A DNA stretch of 64,000 nucleotides from Spongisporangium articulatum (GCF_044465595.1 NZ_JBITLV010000001.1:558001-622000); one strand, 5' to 3'; shown: positions 39,139 to 48,806, counted from the first letter of the stretch. Notes: generated by a model not told the origin, from the letters alone. Program-made: numbers and translations.

Positions 39139-41549
39139 ACCCGCCGCGCGCCCTGCGGGCCCTGCCCGCCCTGGCGCTGGCCATCGTGCTCGCCTCGGCG
39201 GCCGGCGTCCCGGCCGGGGCCGGCGGGACGGCGGGCGCCGGGACGGCGGGCGCGGCCGACCTGTCGGGCGTGCCCCTGGTCGCCGGTGAGGTCACGCTCA
39301 CGCTGACGCGCGTCGCCCCCGCCGCGGTCACCGCCGACTCCGACCTGACGATCAGTGGCGTCGTGCGTAACGGTACGGGGAAGACGATCAAGGGGGCGCG
39401 GGCCTCCCTGCGGTTGCACTCCGAGGTGCTGAGCACCACCGCCGATGTGCAGGGCTGGACGGGCGGAACGCTCGACGACACCGGCGGCCGCTCGCTGCCC
39501 GGCACGGTCAAGGTCGGGAAACTGCCCGCCGGGGGCAGCGACTCCTTCACCGTGCAGGTGTCCGGCGCCGAGCTCGGCCTGTCGAACGCCTCGTGGGCGT
39601 TCGGGCCGCGCGGCCTGACCGTCGAGATCACGGCCGGGGCCAAGACCGTGGCGGCCACCCGGACGACGATCGTCTGGTCACCGACCACCACCACGGCGGC
39701 GACCCGGCTCACCCTGCTGGCGCCGATCACGGCGGGCCAGGCCGGTGCGAACGCGGGTGGAGCCACCACGGAGGCCGAGACCGAACTGGCCGCCGGTGGC
39801 CGGCTGGACCGGGTGGTGACCGCCACGGCCGATCCCGACTTCGGCTGGATCGTCGACCCGGCCGTGCTCTCCTCCGCCGCCGAACTCAAGGCCGACGGGC
39901 TCGACCCCGAGCTCACCTCCGCCACCGGGCCGGCGACGTCCGGCGGGTCGGGGCCGGCGTCGTCCGGCGGCTCCACGGGCCCCTCCGGCGGGTCGAACGC
40001 CTCGGCGACCGGCCTGGCCGGCGAGGACGCCGCGATGCGCGCCGGCCGGCAGTGGCTGGCCCGGTTCTCGGGCGGCGCGGCGGGGCGGACCGTGCTCGGG
40101 CTGCCCTACGCCGACCCCGACATCAACTCGCTGCTGAACAACAAGGGCGTGAAGCTGTTCCGGATGGCGGGTGACCTCGGCCGGCGGGTGACGGCGGAGA
40201 CCGGCCTGAGCCCGTTCGACACGACCGTCGCCTGGCCCGGGGACGGGCGGCTGCCGAGCCGCTCCGTGTCGGCCGTCCAGCACAGCGGCTACAGCGCCGT
40301 GCTCCTGGCCTCGGACACCCAGCCGGTGGACACGGCGTCGTCGACGACGACGCCGACCGGTCGCTCCACCGTGTCGGGCGGCGGCGAGTCCCTGGCGGGG
40401 CTCCTGTACGACAAGGACCTGTCGACCCTGGTCGCGGGCAGCGGCGGGACGCAGTCCGTGCAGTCCGTGCAGTCCCTGCTGGCCGAACTGGCCGCCGTCA
40501 GCCTGGAACAGCCGACCGAGCAACGGCACCTGCTGGCGGTGACCCCGCGGACGTGGAGCCCGAACCCGGCCGGGGTCTCGGCCATGCTGGCGGCCCTGCA
40601 CTCGGCCCCGTGGGTGGAGCTGTCCTCACTGGACTCGCTGCGCGACGCGACCCCGGTGGGCGGGCGGACCGAGACCGCCTACGGCGCCGACCAGAGGGCC
40701 ACCGAGCTGCCGCCCGGGCAGATCTCGCGGGCCAACCGGCTGAAGCAGCGGCTCGACCTGTTCGCCCCGGCGCTGCGCAACCCGGACCCGGTGCTCGACC
40801 CGTACCGGAAGCTCGTCTGCTCCCTGCTGTCGGTGGCCTGGCGCCGGGACCTGAACGACCTGGCTGCCGCCGGGCAGCGCGTGTCCGGCCAGGTCGGGCA
40901 GCTCACCAACGGGGTCAGGCTGTCGATCGGGGCCCGGGGCAAGTTCTTCACCGCCACGAAGTCCGAGCTGCAGGTCGCGATCATCAACGACACCGACCAG
41001 ACGCTGGCCCTGAAGGTGGTGGCCGACGCGTCGTCGCGCCAGCTCGTCGTCGAGGACGTGGCCGTCGAGGCGCCGCCGGGCCGCAAGATCGTCGCCATCC
41101 CCGCGCACGCGCTGGGCAGCGGCAACGTGACCGTCACCGTCGTTCTGGAGAACGCGCGCGACGGGATCATCCAGTCGCCGCAGCAGTTCACGGTGAAGGT
41201 CCGGCCCGACTGGGAGACCCGCGGGATGATCGTGGTGGTCTCGATCCTGGGGCTGCTCGTCGTCATCGGCCTGCTGCGGGGGCTGCGGCGCAGCCGGACC
41301 CGGGTACCGCCGACCGACGTCCCGGACGTCGACGACCTGGCGGTGCAGCAGGCCCAGGACGAGGCGCGGGCGAACCAGCCGCCGGGCGCGCGACCCCCGG
41401 CCGTGGACGCCGCTCCACAGCCCGCTCCACAGCCCGACCCGGAGCCCGATCCGCGCCCGGACCTGAAGTCGGACCTGAAGTCGGGACCGGAGCCCGAGTC
41501 CGGCGCGGAATCCGTGGGCAGCACCTCGCGAGCAGGAGGCGGCGAGTGA
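39135..41549 (+). CDS. DUF6049-type exported membrane-anchored protein
   Basis: An 804-residue protein with an N-terminal signal peptide (ALPALALAIVLASAAGVPAG), a long extracytoplasmic part, one C-terminal membrane helix (GMIVVVSILGLLVVIGLL) and a basic then Pro/Asp/Glu-rich cytoplasmic tail. The external part begins with an Ig-like region (DLTISGVVRNGTGKTIKGAR) and has a Ser/Gly/Thr linker near residues 260-295. It corresponds to Rv3909, always between the nudix and murJ genes, so a role with MurJ in cell-wall assembly is inferred. Start and stop both overlap neighbours by 4 bp, giving tight coupling. Confidence 0.88.
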   Translation: MNPPRALRALPALALAIVLASAAGVPAGAGGTAGAGTAGAADLSGVPLVAGEVTLTLTRVAPAAVTADSDLTISGVVRNGTGKTIKGARASLRLHSEVLSTTADVQGWTGGTLDDTGGRSLPGTVKVGKLPAGGSDSFTVQVSGAELGLSNASWAFGPRGLTVEITAGAKTVAATRTTIVWSPTTTTAATRLTLLAPITAGQAGANAGGATTEAETELAAGGRLDRVVTATADPDFGWIVDPAVLSSAAELKADGLDPELTSATGPATSGGSGPASSGGSTGPSGGSNASATGLAGEDAAMRAGRQWLARFSGGAAGRTVLGLPYADPDINSLLNNKGVKLFRMAGDLGRRVTAETGLSPFDTTVAWPGDGRLPSRSVSAVQHSGYSAVLLASDTQPVDTASSTTTPTGRSTVSGGGESLAGLLYDKDLSTLVAGSGGTQSVQSVQSLLAELAAVSLEQPTEQRHLLAVTPRTWSPNPAGVSAMLAALHSAPWVELSSLDSLRDATPVGGRTETAYGADQRATELPPGQISRANRLKQRLDLFAPALRNPDPVLDPYRKLVCSLLSVAWRRDLNDLAAAGQRVSGQVGQLTNGVRLSIGARGKFFTATKSELQVAIINDTDQTLALKVVADASSRQLVVEDVAVEAPPGRKIVAIPAHALGSGNVTVTVVLENARDGIIQSPQQFTVKVRPDWETRGMIVVVSILGLLVVIGLLRGLRRSRTRVPPTDVPDVDDLAVQQAQDEARANQPPGARPPAVDAAPQPAPQPDPEPDPRPDLKSDLKSGPEPESGAESVGSTSRAGGGE

Positions 41550-43195
41550 ACACCAGCCAGTTGATGCGCAGCAGCGCGGTCATGGCGGCCGGGACCTTCA
41601 CCTCCCGGATCCTCGGGTTCGTACGCGCCGCACTGCTGCTGGCCGCCCTGGCCACCGGCACGTCGGCCGACGCCTTCAACGTCGCGAACACGATCCCCAA
41701 CGCGCTGTACATCCTGCTCGCCGGCGGGGTGCTGAACGCGGTGCTGGTCCCCCAGATCACCCGGGCCGCCAAGAACCTCGACGGAGGCCAGGAGTACATC
41801 GACCGGCTGCTGACGATGGCCGTCACCGTCCTGTTCGTGGTCACGGTCGTGACGACGGCGGCCGCACCGTTCCTGATCCGGATCTACGCCTCGAACGACT
41901 GGGAGCCGCGGACCTTCGCACTGGCCACGGCGTTCGCCCTGTGGTGCCTGCCGCAGATCTTCTTCTACGGCCTGTACACCCTGCTCGGCCAGGTGCTGAA
42001 CGCGCGCGGCAGCTTCGGACCGTTCATGTGGGCGCCCGTGGTGAACAACATCGTCGGCATCGCCGGGATCATGTGGCTGATCCACGTCGCCGGCACCCCC
42101 GACGTGCACGGCCACCCGGTCCAGTCCTGGCAGACGTCGTGGACGGTGATCCTGGCCGGGTCGGCCAGCCTCGGGGTGATCGCCCAGGCGCTGATCCTGA
42201 TCCCGGCCCTGCGCCGGGCTGGCATCAGCTACCGCCCCCGGTGGGGGCTGCGCGGGTTCGGGCTGAGGACGGCGGGTCGCGTCGCCGGGTGGACGTTCGC
42301 CGCGGTGGTCGCGCAGCAGCTCGGGTACATCGTGGTCACCCAGGTCGCGACGACGGCCGAGGGCCTGGCCCGCACCGCGCACTCGGGGTTCGCCAGCGGC
42401 TACACCGTCTACACGAACTCGTTCCTGCTGTTCATGCTGCCGCACTCGCTGATCGCGGTCTCACTGGTGACGGCCCTGTTCACCCGGATGTCGATCTCGG
42501 CGTCGAACGACCGGCTCGACGAGGTCCGGGCCGACCTGTCGCTCGGCCTGCGGGTGACGGGGCTGGCCACGGTGGTCTCGGCGGCGGCGTTCCTCGCCGT
42601 CGGGGTGGACCTGGTCCGGACGATCTTTCCCAAGGGTGGGATGTTCCAGGCCCGCGGTATCGCCTACGTGACCGGCGCGATGATGATCGGGCTGATCGCG
42701 TTCAGCGCCCAGTACCTGTTCCAGCGCGTGTTCTACGCCTTCGAGGACGCGAAGACGCCGTTCTTCATCCAGGTCGTCGTGGTGCTGACCTGGGCCGGCG
42801 GCAACCTCCTGTCCCTGCACCTGCTGTCCCCGGCCTGGATCGTCGTGGGGATCGGCGCGGCCATGACCGTCTCGAACCTGGTCGGGGCCGCCCTGTCGAT
42901 CGCGCTGCTGCGCGGCCGGTTGGGCCGGCTCGACGGGCGGCGGATCACGCGTGCCTACGTGAAGTTCCTGGCCGCCGCCGCGGCCGGCGGGCTGGTCGCC
43001 GCGGGGCTCTCGTACGTCCTGCACGCCGGGTTGGGCGACGCCTGGCTCACGTCGGTGCTGGCCGCCGTCCTCGGCGGCGGGGCGCTGCTGACCGTCTACT
43101 ACGTGGTGCTGCGCCGGCTCGGGACGCCGGAACTCGATGAGCTGCTGCGGCCCCTGCTGCGCCGCCGGGCCGGCCGGCACGCCGAGGTCAGCTGA
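41546..43195 (+). CDS. murJ: Lipid II flippase MurJ
   Basis: A 549-residue, 14-helix MurJ/MviN protein that moves lipid II across the membrane for peptidoglycan synthesis. The N-terminus is typical: SSAVMAAGTFTSRILGFVRA, then DAFNVANTIPNALYILLAGG and VLNAVLVPQI. Other marks are LYTLLGQVLNARGSFGPFMW and QRVFYAFEDAKTPFFIQ. The GTG at 41546 has AGGAGG 6 nt upstream and overlaps the previous stop (GTGA). Unlike mycobacterial MviN (Rv3910), it ends after the helices; the pseudokinase and extracellular domains are in a separate gene at 44907. Confidence 0.95.
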   Translation: MNTSQLMRSSAVMAAGTFTSRILGFVRAALLLAALATGTSADAFNVANTIPNALYILLAGGVLNAVLVPQITRAAKNLDGGQEYIDRLLTMAVTVLFVVTVVTTAAAPFLIRIYASNDWEPRTFALATAFALWCLPQIFFYGLYTLLGQVLNARGSFGPFMWAPVVNNIVGIAGIMWLIHVAGTPDVHGHPVQSWQTSWTVILAGSASLGVIAQALILIPALRRAGISYRPRWGLRGFGLRTAGRVAGWTFAAVVAQQLGYIVVTQVATTAEGLARTAHSGFASGYTVYTNSFLLFMLPHSLIAVSLVTALFTRMSISASNDRLDEVRADLSLGLRVTGLATVVSAAAFLAVGVDLVRTIFPKGGMFQARGIAYVTGAMMIGLIAFSAQYLFQRVFYAFEDAKTPFFIQVVVVLTWAGGNLLSLHLLSPAWIVVGIGAAMTVSNLVGAALSIALLRGRLGRLDGRRITRAYVKFLAAAAAGGLVAAGLSYVLHAGLGDAWLTSVLAAVLGGGALLTVYYVVLRRLGTPELDELLRPLLRRRAGRHAEVS

Positions 43196-44645
43196 GCGCC
43201 TTCGGGTCCAGCCGGACGTCGAACCGGTCGTCCCACCACCAGGCGGCGAGCGCCTCGATGTCGTCGCCGTCGACGTTGGCGCCGATCACCAGCCGCTCGT
43301 CGGTGTAGGTCCAGATCACGTTCGAGCGGCGCTGCGCGTCGACGAAGCAGAGGAACTCGCCCTCGGCCTTCTTGTCGAGGTCCCAGATGATGCGCTGCCC
43401 GGAGCGCGAACAGGCGTCGACGACGTCGTCCGCGTACCCGGCCCGCGCGGCGATCCGCCGCCCGTCGAGGTACTTCGTGAGAGCGGCCCGGGTGGCGAAC
43501 CGCTGCGCCCACAGGTGCGTGGGCGGGTGGGAGCCGAACCGCGCGTAGCCGCGGGTCGCGCAGACCACCCCGGCCTGGGCGCCGGTGACCTTCTGGGCCG
43601 TGAGGTCGGCGGTGCAGGTCTTCCGGTCGGGGAACTGCGACGGCAGCTGCAGGACGATGTCGCACTCGGCCCGGGTCAGGTCGTGACAGTTCGGGTTCGT
43701 CGCGAGCGCCCCCCGGGTGGCGGCCTGCGGTTCCTCCGGCCGGGTGAGCACGAGCCCGGTGTAGACGGCGGCGACCATCAGGACGAAGACCGCCGTCGCC
43801 GCGGCGACGAGCGTCAGCAGGGCACGCCGGGAGGGCCGCGACGGCGGGACGGGCGGGGCGAGGTAGGCCGGGACCGCCGGGTAGGCGGGTCCCGGGGCGC
43901 CGGGAGCCGTCAGACCGGACGCCGGGGCGTTCGACGCCGGGCCGGACGCCGGGGCGCTCGACGCCGGGCCGGACGCCGGGGGGCCGGGAGCTGCGAACGG
44001 CGCCGGGTGGGCGGCCGGGCCGGGCGGGTAGCTCGGCCCGGGCGGGTAGCTCGGGCCGGACGGCGGGACGGACGGCGGGCGGTCGAGGACCCGTGGGGTG
44101 ACCGGCACCTGCTCGAAGGTCGGTTCGGGAGCTGGGGCCGGTTCGAGGGCTGGTTCGGGTGCCGGGACCCGTTCCGGGACCTGTCCCAGGGTCTGGACGG
44201 ACGGCGGCACGGCGGTGGTGGCGGCGGCGGAGGTGGTGGCGGGGGTGGCCGGCTGCGGGTCGGCCCGGGGCAGGCGTGCGGCCCGCAAGGCGGCGAGCAG
44301 GTCCGGTTCGACCTCGAACCGCAGCGCGGCCCCGAACACCTCCCACAGCTGGGCTCGGACCTGGACGTCGAACGTCGCGTCTCCCGCCACGTAGATGCAG
44401 CGCAGGCCGATCTCGGGTACGCCGGTGGCCCGGATCGTCGCGGCCGTGAGCCGGATCGTGCCGGGGATGTCGTGCGGGTCGACCTGGCGGCCGTTGACCG
44501 GGCCGACGGGTAGGAACGCGTCGCCGCCCCAGCGCAGCACCGCGGTCTCGAACCGTGACGCGTCGAGGTCGTAGACCGCCACCAGGTCGCCGGGGGCGAA
44601 CGCCTCGCGCCACCCGGGACCACCGGTCCCACCTGCTGAAACCAC
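43188..44645 (-). CDS. Unknown membrane protein with cytoplasmic N-domain and external C-domain
   Basis: A 485-residue protein. Residues 1-130 are a folded cytoplasmic domain (AFAPGDLVAVYDLDASRF, EIGLRCIYVAGDATFDVQV). Residues 130-270 are Pro/Ala-rich with YPPGPSYPPGP and ASGPASSAPASGPAS repeats. One membrane helix is at about 275-300, and the external 185-residue domain has five Cys (NCHDL, ECDIV, TCTAD, VVCAT, DACSR and others), suggesting disulphides. The GTG at 44645 has GGGGGAA upstream. It overlaps the end of murJ by 8 bp, convergently, and is divergent from the pseudokinase gene. I do not recognise the family; the layout suggests an envelope-linked sensor or scaffold. Confidence 0.75.
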   Translation of the reverse strand: MVSAGGTGGPGWREAFAPGDLVAVYDLDASRFETAVLRWGGDAFLPVGPVNGRQVDPHDIPGTIRLTAATIRATGVPEIGLRCIYVAGDATFDVQVRAQLWEVFGAALRFEVEPDLLAALRAARLPRADPQPATPATTSAAATTAVPPSVQTLGQVPERVPAPEPALEPAPAPEPTFEQVPVTPRVLDRPPSVPPSGPSYPPGPSYPPGPAAHPAPFAAPGPPASGPASSAPASGPASNAPASGLTAPGAPGPAYPAVPAYLAPPVPPSRPSRRALLTLVAAATAVFVLMVAAVYTGLVLTRPEEPQAATRGALATNPNCHDLTRAECDIVLQLPSQFPDRKTCTADLTAQKVTGAQAGVVCATRGYARFGSHPPTHLWAQRFATRAALTKYLDGRRIAARAGYADDVVDACSRSGQRIIWDLDKKAEGEFLCFVDAQRRSNVIWTYTDERLVIGANVDGDDIEALAAWWWDDRFDVRLDPKALS

Positions 44646-44906
44646 GCCGTTCCCCCGCTCCGTCACCGCCCCAGGATGAACGACGGCGAAAGCACCTGTC
44701 ACGACCTGTTGTCGGAACGATGCCTTCGCCACAATGATGACTACTTTCCGTCAAGACAGGTCTACGCGACAGATTGGGCCGAACCGGTCGTCCGGACACC
44801 GTCCGGAGCCGATGCGTGGCGACTCCTTTAGCATGAGTTGTCCCCAGCACACGGCCCTCCTGGCGCTGAGATCGGGCCCGGCGTGGGGGGAGGAGGTGGA
44901 CCGACC

Positions 44907-47120
44907 GTGAACGAGGCACGCCCCGGCGCTCGCCTGGCCGGGCGGTACCGGCTGTCCGAGCGCCTGGCCGAGAATTCCGACGCCTCCACCTGGCTCGCCG
45001 TGGACGCCACCCTCGACCGGCAGGTGCAGGTGTGGTTGCTGCGCCCGGGGCACCCCCGCGCCGACGAGGTGCTGGACGCCGCCCGCCGGGTCGCCCTCGT
45101 CGACGACCGCCGCCTGGTGCGGGTGCTGACCGTGGGGACGGACAGCGGGACGCTGGGCGAACGCGCGTACGTGATCACCGAGCACGTCGCGGGGCGGACC
45201 CTGGAGTCGCTGGCCGCCGACGGTGGGCTGCCCGCCCCTGCGGCCCGCCGGGTGGCGGGTGAGGTGGCCGAGGGCCTGGCCGCGGGCGGCCGCGGCCTGC
45301 ACCACCTGAAGCTGACCCCGCGTCTCATCACCGTCACGCCCGCGGGCTCGGTGAAGATCGCCGGTCTCGCGACCCTGGCGGCCGCGGCCGGTCTCGAACC
45401 CGGGCACGCCACGCGCGCCAACCGGGTCGACGCGCTGGCCACGATCGGGGTGCTGTACTTCGCGCTGACCGGTACCTGGCCGCTGGGGGACCTGGGGTTG
45501 CCCGCGGCCCCCCGCACGCCCGAGGGGCCGGCGGTCCCGCCGCGCGACGTGGTGCCCGGCGTCCCGGCGGAGCTCGACGAACTCTGCACGCAGACGCTGG
45601 CGGGCGACGGGCCGAAGACGCCCGGCGAGGTCGCGTTGCGGCTCGACCCGTGGTTGAGCGCGGCGCAGGCGAAGCTGCTGCCGGACGTCCAGCCGGCGAG
45701 CGCGCCCTCCGGGCCCCGGGCCACCGCCGTCGTGACGCCCGACCCCGAGCCGGTCACCGAGCCGGTCACGGAGCCGGTCACCGAGCCGGAACCTGCGCCG
45801 GAACCTGCGCCGGCAGCAGAACCGGTGGCCGACACCGACCCGGATGAGCACGGTGTCACACAGCAACCACCTGGTGAGCGTGGTGTCACACCGCAACCAG
45901 CGGAACCGTCGGGCGCCGACGGCATCGAGGACGAGACCGAGGAAGAGCCGGACACACCGCGGCTCGGCCTGCCGATCAGCCGACCGGGCCCACCGCGGTT
46001 CCGTCCAGCTCCACCCATGCCGCCGCCGATGCCGGCGTCCGGCGGGACGGGCGGGGCGTCGTCCGGTCTGCGTCCCGGGCTGGGCCCGGTACCGAAGCCG
46101 CCGCCCGAGGCCCCCCGGGAACCGGCGCGACCGGCCGCGGCGGCCGCCGCCCCGGACACGGGCCTGGGCACCAAGACCCCTCCGCAGCCGATGCGGCCGC
46201 CCGCGGCCCGGACGAACGGCACCGGCCCGACGCCGACGGCCCCGGCCGGTCCGCCGACCACCCCGAGCACGGGCGGGCGCGGCCTGAACGGGTTGAGCCT
46301 GCGGCACGCCAACGGCCAGCCGCCGGTGACCGCCAGCGGCGAACAACTGCTGCCGTGGGCCGACACCTGGTCCCCGGGCGACGAGGCCCCCTCGGTCGTG
46401 GAGTCGACCGGCCCCTTCCCGATCGTCCTGCCGCAGCAGGCCCCACCGGCCGAGCAGTCCCGGCGCGTCGTGGTCGGCGTCGCGGTGGCCGTGGTCCTGG
46501 TGCTGCTGGTCGCGGGGCTGGCGGTCCGGGGGCTGATCAGCGGCGGCGACCCGAGCGCGAACCCCGGGGTCGTCGTCCCCACCGCCACGACCAACGCCTC
46601 CGTGAGCGCCACCCCGAAGGCGAGCGCCCCGCCTTCCACCGCTGCGACCACCCCGGCACCGACCAGCACGGCACCGACGACACCGGCCGGGGAGGCCCCG
46701 GAGATCGCGGCCATCCGTGCGGTCGACCCGCAGGGCGACGGCGACGAGGGCACGAGCACCAGCCCGAAGGCGGTCGACGGCAAGGACGACACGTTCTGGA
46801 ACAGCGAGACCTACACGTCGGCGAAGTTCGGCGGCCTGAAGAAGGGTCTCGGGTTGTCGATCCGGCTGAAGGACGTGGCCACCGTCAGCAAGGTCGAGAT
46901 CGACGTGCGCGGGTCGGGCGGGAACGTCCAGCTGCGCCTCGGCCCGACGGCCGACCCCGCGAAGGCCCAGGTGGTCGACTCCGCGAAGCTCGACGGGGGC
47001 ACGACGACACTCCAGCCGAAGACGATCTCCGAGGCCAAGTACGTGATCCTCTGGTTCACTGCCCTTCCGCGGACGAGTGACGGCTACCGGGCGGAGGTCA
47101 CCGAGGTGCGAGTGACGTGA
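44907..47120 (+). CDS. Membrane pseudokinase with discoidin-like external domain (MurJ partner)
   Basis: A 737-residue protein: kinase-like domain (about 10-270), Pro-rich linker, one membrane helix (518-543) and an external beta-sandwich domain (about 590-737) resembling a discoidin/F5-8C fold (SPKAVDGKDDTFWN). The kinase part lacks catalytic residues: the Gly-rich loop reads LAENSDASTW, the HRD loop reads LHHLKLTPRLI, and DFG is IAGLA. It matches the C-terminal part of mycobacterial MviN, whose phosphorylated pseudokinase binds an FHA protein to block cell-wall growth. Here it is encoded apart from murJ. AGGAGG lies 10 nt before the GTG. A 30-bp repeat doublet is embedded at 45846-45900. 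Confidence 0.88.
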   Translation: MNEARPGARLAGRYRLSERLAENSDASTWLAVDATLDRQVQVWLLRPGHPRADEVLDAARRVALVDDRRLVRVLTVGTDSGTLGERAYVITEHVAGRTLESLAADGGLPAPAARRVAGEVAEGLAAGGRGLHHLKLTPRLITVTPAGSVKIAGLATLAAAAGLEPGHATRANRVDALATIGVLYFALTGTWPLGDLGLPAAPRTPEGPAVPPRDVVPGVPAELDELCTQTLAGDGPKTPGEVALRLDPWLSAAQAKLLPDVQPASAPSGPRATAVVTPDPEPVTEPVTEPVTEPEPAPEPAPAAEPVADTDPDEHGVTQQPPGERGVTPQPAEPSGADGIEDETEEEPDTPRLGLPISRPGPPRFRPAPPMPPPMPASGGTGGASSGLRPGLGPVPKPPPEAPREPARPAAAAAAPDTGLGTKTPPQPMRPPAARTNGTGPTPTAPAGPPTTPSTGGRGLNGLSLRHANGQPPVTASGEQLLPWADTWSPGDEAPSVVESTGPFPIVLPQQAPPAEQSRRVVVGVAVAVVLVLLVAGLAVRGLISGGDPSANPGVVVPTATTNASVSATPKASAPPSTAATTPAPTSTAPTTPAGEAPEIAAIRAVDPQGDGDEGTSTSPKAVDGKDDTFWNSETYTSAKFGGLKKGLGLSIRLKDVATVSKVEIDVRGSGGNVQLRLGPTADPAKAQVVDSAKLDGGTTTLQPKTISEAKYVILWFTALPRTSDGYRAEVTEVRVT
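45846..45900. repeat. 30-bp repeat doublet inside the pseudokinase coding sequence
   Basis: GAGCACGGTGTCACACAG at 45846 and GAGCGTGGTGTCACACCG at 45876 repeat with a 30-bp period, the same period and the same CACACAG then CACACCG order as the intergenic doublet at 24392-24450. It encodes EHGVTQQPPGERGVTPQ in the disordered linker without breaking the frame. Confidence 0.65.
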
Positions 47121-47130
47121 GTCGACTGAC

Positions 47131-47808
47131 GTGAACCCTGACGCGGGGGACGACGACCGGCAGCTGCTGGCCGCCCACCTCGCCGGTGACCCCGACGCCT
47201 TCACCGAACTGGTCACGCGCTACCGGGACCGGTTGTGGGCGGTCGCACTGCGTACGACCGGCGACCGTGAGGAGGCGCTCGACGCGTTGCAGGACGCCAT
47301 GGTCTCGGCGTTGCGCGCAGCCGGCGGGTTCCGCGGCGACTCGGCCGTCTCCACGTGGCTGCACCGGATCGTCGTGAACGCGAGCCTGGACCGGCTGCGC
47401 CGCCGGGCCGTGCGGCCCACGGTCCCGTTGGACGACGGGCGCGGCGGTTTCGAACGGGTCGCGGACGTCCCGACCCGGGTGGACGAGGCGGTCGCGACGA
47501 CCGCGCGGCTCGACGTCCGGGCGGCGCTGGCCAGGTTGCCCGAGGACCAGCGGGTGGCGATCGTCCTGGTCGACCTGGAAGACCTGCCGGTCGCCGAGGT
47601 GGCCGCGCTGCTCGACGTCCCGGAGGGCACCGTGAAGTCGCGGTGCGCCCGGGGCCGGCTGGCGATGGCGCGGATGCTGTCCGACGGTGGCCAGGACGGT
47701 TCGGCGGCGTCCCGGCCGGCGCCGCGCCGCAGTGGACGGCGGGCGGCCGGGAACCCGACGCCCCCCGCGGGCGTCCCACTGCAGTCCGACAACCGGGAAG
47801 GGAGGTGA
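47131..47808 (+). CDS. sigM: ECF sigma factor (SigM-type)
   Basis: A 225-residue extracytoplasmic-function sigma factor. Region 2 is at about residues 20-90 (FTELVTRYRDRLWAVALR, EEALDALQDAMVSALRA, STWLHRIVVNASLDRLRRR) and region 4 at about 130-185 (ALARLPEDQRVAIVLVDLED, VAEVAALLDVPEGTVKSR). A basic tail follows. Position between the MurJ block and trxB corresponds to Rv3911 (SigM). It is 10 bp after the pseudokinase and followed after 5 bp by an anti-sigma gene, so activity is controlled at the membrane. Confidence 0.93.
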   Translation: MNPDAGDDDRQLLAAHLAGDPDAFTELVTRYRDRLWAVALRTTGDREEALDALQDAMVSALRAAGGFRGDSAVSTWLHRIVVNASLDRLRRRAVRPTVPLDDGRGGFERVADVPTRVDEAVATTARLDVRAALARLPEDQRVAIVLVDLEDLPVAEVAALLDVPEGTVKSRCARGRLAMARMLSDGGQDGSAASRPAPRRSGRRAAGNPTPPAGVPLQSDNREGR

Positions 47809-47813
47809 GCAGG

Positions 47814-48806
47814 ATGCCCGAGGATCCCCTGGACCACCCGGACGACGACGCCCTGGCGGACTGGTCCGCCGGCCTGCTCACGCCCGAGGAGACGGCGGTC
47901 GTCGAGCAGCACATCATCGAGTGCGCCCGGTGCGGCGACCTGCTGGAGGCGGCCGAGTCGGTCCCCCGACGGCTGGCGCAGCTGCCGGACGAGAGGATGC
48001 CCGCCGGTCTGGTGGCCGGGTTCGAGGCGTCGGTGCTGGCCGCGGTGACGAGCACGTCGGCGCCCACTCCTGCGGCCACTCCGGTGAGCGGCACCCGGGC
48101 CGAACCCGACGACGCGGCGGGCGGGGCGGCGTCCACCGGCCCCTCGACCGGGCCCACCCGGGTGCTGCGCCCGATGGCCACGGCGACCGGGGCCGGCACC
48201 GGGACCGGGGCCCGGCGGCAGCAGCGCTCGGAGGAGCGCACCGAGGAGCGGACGTTCCGGTGGCTCGGGTACGGGCGGATCGCGGCGATCGTGGTCGGGG
48301 TGCTGGTGCTCGGCGCGGGTGGGGTGGCCGGGCTGCGGGCGATCACCGGTGGGGACGGGACGGCGGAGTACGCGTCCAGCGCGGGCGGTGCGGCCGACGA
48401 CGCGGCGCCGCTGGTGACCGTCGTGCTGGCCACGGGTACCGACTACACGTCGGCGGACGTGAAGAAGCAGGTCGAGAGTCTGGTCGCGGAGAGCCGGAAG
48501 AGTCCGTCCGCCGCCGCCCGGGCGTATTCGCCGACGAGCTCCCAGGAGGGCTCGGCCACGGACCTGCAGACGAGCACCGCGCCGTCCGCGAGCGCCTGGA
48601 GCACCGCCACGGTGAAGTCCTGCCTGACCGCGATCGGCCGGGCCGACGAGCAGCCGGTCGCGGTCGACCTGGCCACCTACGAGTCCCGGGAGGCGGCGGC
48701 GATCGTGCTGCAGGAGCCCGACGGCACGTACGAGGTCTGGTTCGTCTCCCGCACTTGCGGGACCGGCTCCCAGGAGACGTTCGCCGTCGAGACCATCACC
48801 CCCTGA
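47814..48806 (+). CDS. Transmembrane anti-sigma factor with ZAS zinc motif
   Basis: A 330-residue anti-sigma factor for the adjacent ECF sigma. The N-terminal cytoplasmic domain carries the zinc-associated motif His33-x3-Cys37-x2-Cys40 (QHIIECARCGDLLE). A Thr/Pro/Ala-rich linker leads to one membrane helix (about 155-176, IAAIVVGVLVLGAGGVAGL) and an external domain of about 150 residues. The ATG at 47814 is preceded by GGGAGGTGA. Corresponds in position to Rv3912. The external part is presumably the stress sensor; signal unknown. Confidence 0.9.
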   Translation: MPEDPLDHPDDDALADWSAGLLTPEETAVVEQHIIECARCGDLLEAAESVPRRLAQLPDERMPAGLVAGFEASVLAAVTSTSAPTPAATPVSGTRAEPDDAAGGAASTGPSTGPTRVLRPMATATGAGTGTGARRQQRSEERTEERTFRWLGYGRIAAIVVGVLVLGAGGVAGLRAITGGDGTAEYASSAGGAADDAAPLVTVVLATGTDYTSADVKKQVESLVAESRKSPSAAARAYSPTSSQEGSATDLQTSTAPSASAWSTATVKSCLTAIGRADEQPVAVDLATYESREAAAIVLQEPDGTYEVWFVSRTCGTGSQETFAVETITP

